Positions 12,668 through 18,612 of a DNA stretch of 18,612 bases are shown piece after piece. A program made the position numbers and the translations under genes. Position 1 is the stretch's first letter. The number at the start of each line of letters is the position of its first letter. The notes under the pieces are model-generated. The model did no database searches. It was given only the letters and a program-made list of their open reading frames with translations, and was not told the origin of the DNA. Source of the stretch: Candidatus Jorgensenbacteria bacterium (GTDB lineage Bacteria > Patescibacteriota > Minisyncoccia > UBA6257 > GWB1-50-10); the NCBI GenBank assembly GCA_016234345.1, contig JACRFG010000006.1:1-18612 (forward strand). The letters run 5' to 3'.

Positions 12668-13042
12668 ATGAGGAATAAAAAACTACTCGTTGTTGTTGCA
12701 CTTGTAGCGATTGGCTTTTCGCTCGCCTTTATTCTTTGGGTCAACCCCGAACCAGTCGAAGCTCAACTCGGCGGATTGCCGTTCGGCGGGAAAACTATCA
12801 TACCACCGATCGGCCTAATTTGCCCTGGCGAGATTTTTAATATTTCGCCAGTAAAACCTGTTTTCCCTGTAGGCCCTTACTTTGTAAGTCCTACGGCGCG
12901 TCGCTATAAATACTACAGTGTTGCACCAGGCAGATGGATTAAAGGCAGATATGTACTAGCCGCCTGTGAAACGGTATCTGGGACGCCTGTACCCGCATTT
13001 ATGGTCACTATGTATGGAACTTCTTTGTTTTCTCTATTTTAG
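12668..13042 (+). CDS. small exported protein (signal peptide, FGGK motif), CPR envelope cluster
   Basis: The 124-residue product has a typical signal peptide: MRNKK, a hydrophobic core (6-25), then a likely cleavage site after PVEA (residue 32), giving a mature N-terminus QLGGLPFGGK. The mature part (~92 residues) is rich in Gly, Pro and aromatics, with two cysteines (C52 in LICPG and C100 in LAACETV) that could form a disulfide. It ends in GTPVPAFMVTMYGTSLF. Short exported proteins with an FGGK/R-type motif, paired cysteines and a terminal GTS recur next to VirB6-like genes in Parcubacteria, as far as I recall; no function is known to me. Position suggests an extracellular or pilus-like component of the apparatus encoded downstream. 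The start ATG is 2 nt after the rsmA stop. Confidence 0.72.
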   Translation: MRNKKLLVVVALVAIGFSLAFILWVNPEPVEAQLGGLPFGGKTIIPPIGLICPGEIFNISPVKPVFPVGPYFVSPTARRYKYYSVAPGRWIKGRYVLAACETVSGTPVPAFMVTMYGTSLFSLF

Positions 13043-13051
13043 AAATACAAT

Positions 13052-13861
13052 ATGAGGAAATGGACAATAAAGAAAATGGTCGCGCTTAGCATACTCTTAA
13101 GCAGTATCGCTGTTTCTTTGTTTTTAACGCTCGGCTCACAATCATCATCGCCATCAAGACCGTTTATACAGGCCAGCGCTAGTTTAGACTCAACGAATCC
13201 TTCTTTTATGTTTGATGCTCAATCGCCGCAAGAACCCGGAGTAACTACTCAAATAGAAAAATCGGAACCGTCAAAAAATCTTACCGATAACATCATAACC
13301 AACTACGGCCACGAAATTGCCAAACGAAACCCAAGCGGTCCTCGAGTAGTTAATGGCGAACAAAAAATAGCCTTACCTCCTCAAAGAACCCTTGAAGAAC
13401 TTCTTGCGACAGAATTAAATCAAAATCTGAAAATCGATCTCTACGACCTCAAAGATATCCGGATAAGCCGCGACGCTTCGGATAATTACATTCGGACGTA
13501 TTTAAAAAGCATCAGTACTGCCACCGAAAATATTTTTGGTAAATTCACCAAAACTCCTTTTGCGCTTCTTGATGAACTTCTCCGCAAAAAAAATCCGGAG
13601 CCGTTATATCAATACGTCACCCTTCTTTCCCGCTACTCTGGCGATCTTTTAACTCTCGATGCGCCGCCGTCATGGAAAACGTTTCATCTTGAATTTATAA
13701 ATCTCCAGCAAGAAAAAATTGCGGTATATCAATCATTGCTTGAAGTCGATCAAGATCCGGTTAAGGCTATGGTTGCCATAAATCAAATCGAAAAATTGGA
13801 TGAAAAAGATCAAAATCTGGCGACCGTCTTAAACGAACAACTAAAAAGCTTATCAATTTAA
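13052..13861 (+). CDS. membrane-anchored helical extracytoplasmic protein, unknown function
   Basis: The 269-residue protein has a basic start (MRKWTIKK), one hydrophobic segment (about 9-27; signal anchor or signal peptide) and a Ser/Pro/Gln-rich linker to about 110. It then has a largely helical domain (about 115-269) containing NIFGKFTKTPFALLDELL, APPSWKTFH and a final helix pair ending LNEQLKSLSI. There are no cysteines. I do not recognise a named family, although such helical exported proteins are common in CPR secretion-like clusters. It lies 9 nt after the small exported protein and 1 nt before the next gene, so it is part of the same operon and probably the same complex. No Shine-Dalgarno is visible at the ATG. 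Confidence 0.7.
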   Translation: MRKWTIKKMVALSILLSSIAVSLFLTLGSQSSSPSRPFIQASASLDSTNPSFMFDAQSPQEPGVTTQIEKSEPSKNLTDNIITNYGHEIAKRNPSGPRVVNGEQKIALPPQRTLEELLATELNQNLKIDLYDLKDIRISRDASDNYIRTYLKSISTATENIFGKFTKTPFALLDELLRKKNPEPLYQYVTLLSRYSGDLLTLDAPPSWKTFHLEFINLQQEKIAVYQSLLEVDQDPVKAMVAINQIEKLDEKDQNLATVLNEQLKSLSI

Positions 13862-13862
13862 T

Positions 13863-15638
13863 ATGTGGATCGACCAAAAAAAACTAATAAGCTTGGTTCT
13901 AATAACATCGATTATTGCAGGTATTTTAGCGCCTATCTATATTAAAGAAGCTAAGGCTGACTTAGGAAGCGAATTTCTTTCCGAATGCGTAGGAAATTTC
14001 TTGGTCGACACATTAGGTTTAAGGGTTATATCGACCATTGAAGATTTTCTTTCACCGGACAAAGTTCCGGAAAAATCCACTGGCACTGAAGCACAGCTGA
14101 AAAAATTCGAACTCAAACAGTGTCTCCTTCGACTTAAAGATTTAGCCATACAGCTTGCCCGAAATATTTTAAAAAAACGGATTCTCGATCAGCTTGTTGA
14201 TCAGCTCATTAAATGGATTCAAAACGGCGAGGAACCTCGCTTTGTAAGTGATTTCGGGGGATTTATTGAGGACGCAAAACAGGCCGCGATCGGCGATACC
14301 TTACGCGATATAGGCTTAGGACGATTATGCGACGAACGACTTCAAGCAAAATTAGAATTATCTTTAGGAACGAGGACTCCTCGTCAGTTCTCCCAACAGG
14401 TTACTTGTACTCTCGATCAAGTTGTCGGAAACATTAGTGCATTCAGAGATGATTTTTCAAAAGGTGGTTGGCTTGGTATCCAAGAAGCGGTTAATCCCAG
14501 AAACAATATCTTTGGATTAAAACTAATGACTATGGAAAAAGTAATTGCTGAAGTCGGTGCCAGAGAAGAAGCGGCTAAGGCTGAAGTCGCACCAAGTGGA
14601 TTTATCCCGCAAAAACGATGTTTAGAATACGAGTTGCGTGACGGACGAACCGGGGCTTTTCTTGAGCCTGGCAAAATATATCCGGTAGGAAACGGTGGCG
14701 CAAGCATACTCATCGATGAAAATCCTGTACCGGCCCAAAGTAGCGGAGAAGAGCCGGGATACTACAACGGTGTTGTTGATATTCCTAACCGAGCTTTCTG
14801 GTATTGCCCTGATAGTAAAAAACAGATTGTGACGCCAGCGCAAACACAGTCCGATACGGTATCTCGCGCAGTAAATCTTGATCTTGATTACGTCTTAAAC
14901 GCCGATGACCTTTCGGCTTATCTCGCGGCAATATCCGATGCTTTGATTAACCGTATCACTACGGAAACTGGTAAAGGACTATTAGGACTTTTTTCTAGTG
15001 GCAATGAAAGCCCTTCGCGCGGCGGAGCATCATCTCGTGATAGCTCTTATATAACCAGTGGAATCCAAGATGCGTCTCTAAACTACGATCAACAGCGCTA
15101 CGGCGGCGGAACCTTAAGTTCTTCAACTATAACTGCTTCGAAAACCTCTATTTTCGATGGAATTGCGGAAGCTACTTCTTCTCTTTTTGCCGCACGGCGT
15201 AATTTTGTGCTAGGCGCACCTAATGCCTCATCAACCAATACTTTGCTTATTAGATATTTGGACTTCAATATTGCTAAACCGGACCGGGGACTTTTGCAAT
15301 GCATGAATAGTGTCCCCCCGCCTTTTGTCTATGTAAGCGTTGCACCGATCGGACCAGATCCAACCAGCACCAAACTCTATGCTTCGAGTACGCGTCGCTT
15401 GGTTATCGCATCTTCAACCGCCCGCATTACCCCTCTTAATACCCTAGCCAACAGATATTACGCTTCAACGACTGCTGCGACTACGGCTGACCAACTTTAT
15501 GCCTTAAGCGGTCTTGTAAATATTCTTTTGGCTGATGCTAGAGGACTTGAAACGGAATCAATAACAACCTTAAACGAAGTTGTCATCCTAAGAGATGAAG
15601 CGAGGCGGCAACGCGATGATTGCAACGCGCAATACTAA
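13863..15638 (+). CDS. large exported Cys-containing protein of the CPR secretion-like cluster
   Basis: The 591-residue protein starts with a signal peptide (hydrophobic 8-26) and a good cleavage site after EAKA (residue 32). Eight cysteines are spread along the mature protein (42, 87, 156, 182, 253, 315, 480, 587), suggesting disulfides outside the cell. Landmarks are QLIKWIQNGEEPRFVSDFGGF (about nt 14200-14265), RLCDERL, the FSQQVTCTLDQVVGN block, DFSKGGWLGIQEAVNPRNN and GKGLLGLFSSG (371-381). I recognise the WIQxGxEPxFVxDFxxF / Cys / GGW / NN pattern as a family that accompanies VirB6-like genes in Patescibacteria. Its role is unknown; a surface or channel-capping component is one possibility. 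After about residue 380 the sequence is Ser/Ala/Thr-rich and less conserved-looking. It starts 1 nt after the preceding stop, and the VirB6-like gene begins 6 nt after its own stop. Confidence 0.78.
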   Translation: MWIDQKKLISLVLITSIIAGILAPIYIKEAKADLGSEFLSECVGNFLVDTLGLRVISTIEDFLSPDKVPEKSTGTEAQLKKFELKQCLLRLKDLAIQLARNILKKRILDQLVDQLIKWIQNGEEPRFVSDFGGFIEDAKQAAIGDTLRDIGLGRLCDERLQAKLELSLGTRTPRQFSQQVTCTLDQVVGNISAFRDDFSKGGWLGIQEAVNPRNNIFGLKLMTMEKVIAEVGAREEAAKAEVAPSGFIPQKRCLEYELRDGRTGAFLEPGKIYPVGNGGASILIDENPVPAQSSGEEPGYYNGVVDIPNRAFWYCPDSKKQIVTPAQTQSDTVSRAVNLDLDYVLNADDLSAYLAAISDALINRITTETGKGLLGLFSSGNESPSRGGASSRDSSYITSGIQDASLNYDQQRYGGGTLSSSTITASKTSIFDGIAEATSSLFAARRNFVLGAPNASSTNTLLIRYLDFNIAKPDRGLLQCMNSVPPPFVYVSVAPIGPDPTSTKLYASSTRRLVIASSTARITPLNTLANRYYASTTAATTADQLYALSGLVNILLADARGLETESITTLNEVVILRDEARRQRDDCNAQY

Positions 15639-15644
15639 ACATTC

Positions 15645-18005
15645 ATGACTTTTATACGCAAACATTTTAAACGCATTGCTCGATCTGTTATTCCGCTAAT
15701 ATTCATTGCTTCAAGTTTTCCTCTTCCCGCGAACGCGATACTTGGGGCCATTCTCGGACCGGCCGCGGTAGCTCTTCTTGTTTACGCCATTCTTTATATA
15801 CTCCAATACATCGGTGCTATATTTTTTAGTCTGGCGGGATATTTAACTGGTTTCTTTCTAACTTTTAATTACAACATTCTCGATTCTACTAATACACTAA
15901 TTAGAACTGGGTGGAATATCAGCCGCGATATTGCCAATCTTGGCTTTGTGCTTGTTATTGTAATTATTGCTTTAGCTACGATTCTCCGTTTCCGGGAATA
16001 CGGCGCTAAAAAACTGCTTCCAAAACTTATTGCTGCGGCCATTCTCGTTAATTTTTCTCTTACCATCGCTGGCGTCTTTATCGATTTTTCTCACGTTTTG
16101 ACTCGTCAATTTTTTGGAGCTATCGCTGGATCACAAAATGTCGTAGATCTCGTTCAAAGCCTTTCAGGCGCTTTTGACGCTCAAAAACTTTTTACTGAAC
16201 CAGCTGAACCACCACCAATTGATCCTGATGAAGAGGCCGGCGCACTAGAAAGCTTCGCTGTTTCGACTCTTATCGATATAGCCGCCCTTGCTTTTACAGT
16301 TATTTTTACTTTTATAGCTGCTTTTGTTCTGATTTTCTTTGCTTTCATGCTCCTTATACGCTATCTATACCTTACAGCCTTACTTATTCTTGCTCCTATT
16401 GTATGGCTCTTCTGGGTTTTTCCGGTACTGGCCGGACAATTTCACAAATGGTGGAGTAAGTTTCTCGAATGGGTTTTCTTTGCGCCGGTAGTTTCTTTCT
16501 TTTTCTACCTCTCACTTTTAAGTGTTCGCGCTATGGCTAACGACACTAGCCTAGCAGTTCCGCCTCACGAATTTTTTAAAGCCGGGGCAATACAAGCACT
16601 CATGACTCAAGGCGCCAAAATGGTTGTTTTGATCGGTTTTCTTTTTGCCGGACTTATAATGGCTCAAAAAATGGGAATTATAGGCTCTACCATGGCCATG
16701 GATTTAGCCACCAAGGCTGGAAGAGGTGCTCGGTCATGGATGGGCAAAAAAGCCGTTGAAGGGGTTCGGGGAGTTGGGAGACGTGCAGCAACAGCAGGGG
16801 CGGGCAAAGACCTCGAAGGAAAATCATACTTACAACGCCTGGGTGAAACACAAGCCGCACGTATACCTCTTATCGGTCGGGCACTAACCGGCTTAGCCGG
16901 AGTCGCCAGTCGCACCAAAGACAAAATGAGAGAAGAAGCTGAAGCTAAAACCAAGGGCGTGACACCAGAAACAGCTGGCGCTAGCGCGAACCGCTTACTT
17001 CAAGCCACGGATACCCCCGAAGCGCTTACAAACGCCCAACAAATCGTTGCTGATTTCTTAAATGCCTTAAAAGACCCGGACACTTGGAATGGATTGACTC
17101 AGGCCCAGCGTACTTCAATCCGTGAAAGGGCGGTAAGTGCGGCTCGCAAAACCAACAGCATTGAAAAAGTGGCTACAGCCGACGTAGAACTTGCTTCACA
17201 ACCAGGGGTACTATCCGACAGTCAATTCCTCAAACTTTATCCTGATATTCAAAAAGCACCGACCTGGAGCACTACTCCTGACGAAACCAGAGAAGGCGTT
17301 CACAGAAGAGCGGCTCAAGCTACTGTCGGAGCTCCTGACAACAACCCTAATATCATGTCCACATTTGTGAAGCTCAGAGAGAACTTAGAAGCATGGGAGA
17401 GTTTGCCACCGGCGATTCAAAATCAACTAACCAACAAGGTAGCCGGACGGGAGGTTATACGGACAAGCAACCGAGACCTAAGAGTACAAGCCGCTGCTGC
17501 TGATTTGAAACTATTCAATGTTATGGGTTTTGATCCGAATGACGACGGCGATATTCGCGAAATTCTATCACGCGTAAAAGACATCTCGAGAATTGACATA
17601 CGCGATCCCAGAACCATTCCGGCCACTGAAAGAGATACACAAATGCGCATCGCACAAAACTTCAGCTTTGGCCAAGTAAATAAATACGGCGCTGATGCCT
17701 CTACTCCGGATAAAGCCAATCTGCGAGAAACCTTAAAAATCGGTATCGGTCCTACATTCGACGAACTCCATAACCTAAACAAGATGATTGCTGATACAGA
17801 AAAGGATATAGAAAAATTTGCTAAGGCTGGAGAAACTACAAAGGTTAAAAATCTTTCCAAATCACTCGAAAAAGATCGTGGTGATCTTAAGACCGCTATT
17901 CAGGCTCTTACTCCTCAACAAAAGAAGAGTTGGGATTTACACAAATACACTCTCGAAAACACGACCTTTGCCGATCTTCCTTCCGAACCGTATAACATAC
18001 CATAA
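15645..18005 (+). CDS. TrbL/VirB6-like polytopic membrane protein with a long cytoplasmic tail
   Basis: The 786-residue protein has an N-terminal signal-like segment (12-31, possible cleavage after PANA), then hydrophobic helices at about 33-75, 95-115, 125-148, 204-236, 238-262, 275-293 and 322-342. The blocks NTLIRTGWNISRDIANLGF and YGAKKLLPKLIAAAILVNFSL are the signature I know from CPR type IV secretion-like membrane proteins. VirB6/TrbL proteins form the inner-membrane channel of type IV secretion systems. From about residue 345 to the end is a ~440-residue soluble, charged, Ala-rich region, probably cytoplasmic, ending in a likely coiled coil (about 715-755). No cysteines are present, unlike its exported partner. 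It is part of the rsmA-led operon, with 6-nt gaps on both sides. Inferred role: channel core of an envelope-spanning transporter or DNA-uptake machine. Confidence 0.82.
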   Translation: MTFIRKHFKRIARSVIPLIFIASSFPLPANAILGAILGPAAVALLVYAILYILQYIGAIFFSLAGYLTGFFLTFNYNILDSTNTLIRTGWNISRDIANLGFVLVIVIIALATILRFREYGAKKLLPKLIAAAILVNFSLTIAGVFIDFSHVLTRQFFGAIAGSQNVVDLVQSLSGAFDAQKLFTEPAEPPPIDPDEEAGALESFAVSTLIDIAALAFTVIFTFIAAFVLIFFAFMLLIRYLYLTALLILAPIVWLFWVFPVLAGQFHKWWSKFLEWVFFAPVVSFFFYLSLLSVRAMANDTSLAVPPHEFFKAGAIQALMTQGAKMVVLIGFLFAGLIMAQKMGIIGSTMAMDLATKAGRGARSWMGKKAVEGVRGVGRRAATAGAGKDLEGKSYLQRLGETQAARIPLIGRALTGLAGVASRTKDKMREEAEAKTKGVTPETAGASANRLLQATDTPEALTNAQQIVADFLNALKDPDTWNGLTQAQRTSIRERAVSAARKTNSIEKVATADVELASQPGVLSDSQFLKLYPDIQKAPTWSTTPDETREGVHRRAAQATVGAPDNNPNIMSTFVKLRENLEAWESLPPAIQNQLTNKVAGREVIRTSNRDLRVQAAAADLKLFNVMGFDPNDDGDIREILSRVKDISRIDIRDPRTIPATERDTQMRIAQNFSFGQVNKYGADASTPDKANLRETLKIGIGPTFDELHNLNKMIADTEKDIEKFAKAGETTKVKNLSKSLEKDRGDLKTAIQALTPQQKKSWDLHKYTLENTTFADLPSEPYNIP

Positions 18006-18011
18006 TAATTC

Positions 18012-18612
18012 ATGCTTTATACCATAAAACAAATTCCGCAAAAAATTAGAGAGCATTTAGGATCTGACTCAACCGTCAAATTAATCGGGAGTTTTAACAG
18101 TTCTTGCCATATCTACCCTTTTTCCGCTATCCCATCATTGCTCTATCAATTAATCACTAAAAAGTTCACTGCTCAAGAATTCGTAACCAATGCCGAACGA
18201 GAGCTTGATTTATCGGAAGACCTATCAATCGCTCTCGTTAGAGAAATCAAAGAAAAAATATTGGAGCCGATTCATGACGAACTAATGAGTTGGGGAATCG
18301 ACACCAGCCATATTAACGTTACCGCCGCTAAAAACCTGAGCAATGTTCTTGAAGAAAACCGTCGCCGACTTAAAGAGATGGGCATAACTTTAGAACAAGA
18401 GGAATTGACGCCGCAAGGATTAAGAACCATATCCATTGATGCCTTAAGCGGCGAATCTAAGATGGAAGCGAAAAAAATCCCGATCCAACGAATTGAAATT
18501 CCTTCGTCTGCTGAATCCAAAGGAACGGCTTTTGTTCCATCAAAAGAAGGTACGCCTTTGATCATCCACCAAGCCAAACCCGTTGCCGAGGAAAGATCAA
18601 AATCTTCCTTAA
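18012..18612 (+). CDS. downstream protein of the secretion-like cluster (3' truncated by window edge)
   Basis: An ORF beginning at ATG 18012 stays open to the last base, giving 200 visible residues starting MLYTIKQIPQKIREHLG. It begins 6 nt after the VirB6-like stop, so it belongs to the same operon. There is no signal peptide. The first half is predicted helical (EFVTNAERELDLSEDLSIALVREI region, residues ~55-83), followed by a charged region and a low-complexity Ser/Pro/Glu/Lys stretch near the edge. It is probably cytoplasmic and may act with the tail of the VirB6-like protein. I do not recognise a named family. In related clusters a VirB4-type ATPase is often near, but nothing here shows Walker motifs. 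The complementary-strand ORF in this interval is a shadow. Confidence 0.72.
   Translation, partial: MLYTIKQIPQKIREHLGSDSTVKLIGSFNSSCHIYPFSAIPSLLYQLITKKFTAQEFVTNAERELDLSEDLSIALVREIKEKILEPIHDELMSWGIDTSHINVTAAKNLSNVLEENRRRLKEMGITLEQEELTPQGLRTISIDALSGESKMEAKKIPIQRIEIPSSAESKGTAFVPSKEGTPLIIHQAKPVAEERSKSSL

Noticed and set aside
18272..18577. Minus-strand 101-codon ORF near the right edge
   Set aside because: It lies opposite the plus-strand gene that starts at 18012, which has better context (6-nt operon spacing) and stays open to the edge.

Overview
The window looks like a chromosomal segment of a Candidate Phyla Radiation (Patescibacteria) bacterium, most likely Parcubacteria/Paceibacteria-like. 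This is inferred from the tightly packed small genes, the ordinary bacterial genetic code, and especially three protein types I recognise from that group: a TrbL/VirB6-like membrane protein with a long soluble tail (15645-18005), a large secreted Cys-containing partner (13863-15638), and a Pro/Thr-rich single-pass protein with a conserved C-terminal domain (7594-8727). TGA ends the YifB gene at its family-typical C-terminus, so code 11 applies and the TGA=Gly lineages (Gracilibacteria/Absconditabacteria) are unlikely. Only one gene (2947) has a convincing Shine-Dalgarno sequence.

Layout. 1-2694: a 5'-truncated GT2 plus GT-C-like glycosyltransferase fusion, then a class I methyltransferase (cell-surface glycan or lipid modification). 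2758-2840: tRNA-Leu(UAG). 2947-3429: a small lipoprotein with its own promoter, an inverted repeat and a terminator. 3525-3582: a large imperfect palindrome. 3619-4503 (minus): a Xer-type tyrosine recombinase. 4627-7542: rpsO, a NYN-domain putative nuclease and pnp, a translation/RNA-decay block. 7594-9154: the Pro-rich membrane protein and a DksA/TraR zinc-finger protein. 9168-10706: a YifB/ComM AAA+ ATPase. 10708-11760 (minus): a LysM-LysM-M23 cell-wall peptidase. 11835-18612: rsmA followed, with gaps of 1-9 nt, by five genes of an envelope/secretion cluster; the last gene runs off the right edge.

How the genes fit together. rpsO-NYN-pnp probably joins ribosomal protein synthesis to RNA turnover. 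The rsmA-led operon encodes a small exported protein, a membrane-anchored helical protein, a large exported protein with eight cysteines, a polytopic VirB6/TrbL-like channel candidate and a soluble partner. This looks like a CPR-specific relative of a type IV secretion or DNA-uptake apparatus. A ComM-like helicase and a LysM-M23 wall hydrolase just upstream fit a theme of DNA uptake and envelope remodelling, but that link is inference. The cluster is the best candidate here for a poorly described system.

There is no gene-free stretch longer than 300 bases. The largest gaps (2841-2946, 3430-3618, 4504-4626) hold the promoters, terminator and repeats listed below. I saw no CRISPR array, insertion sequence, rRNA or riboswitch.
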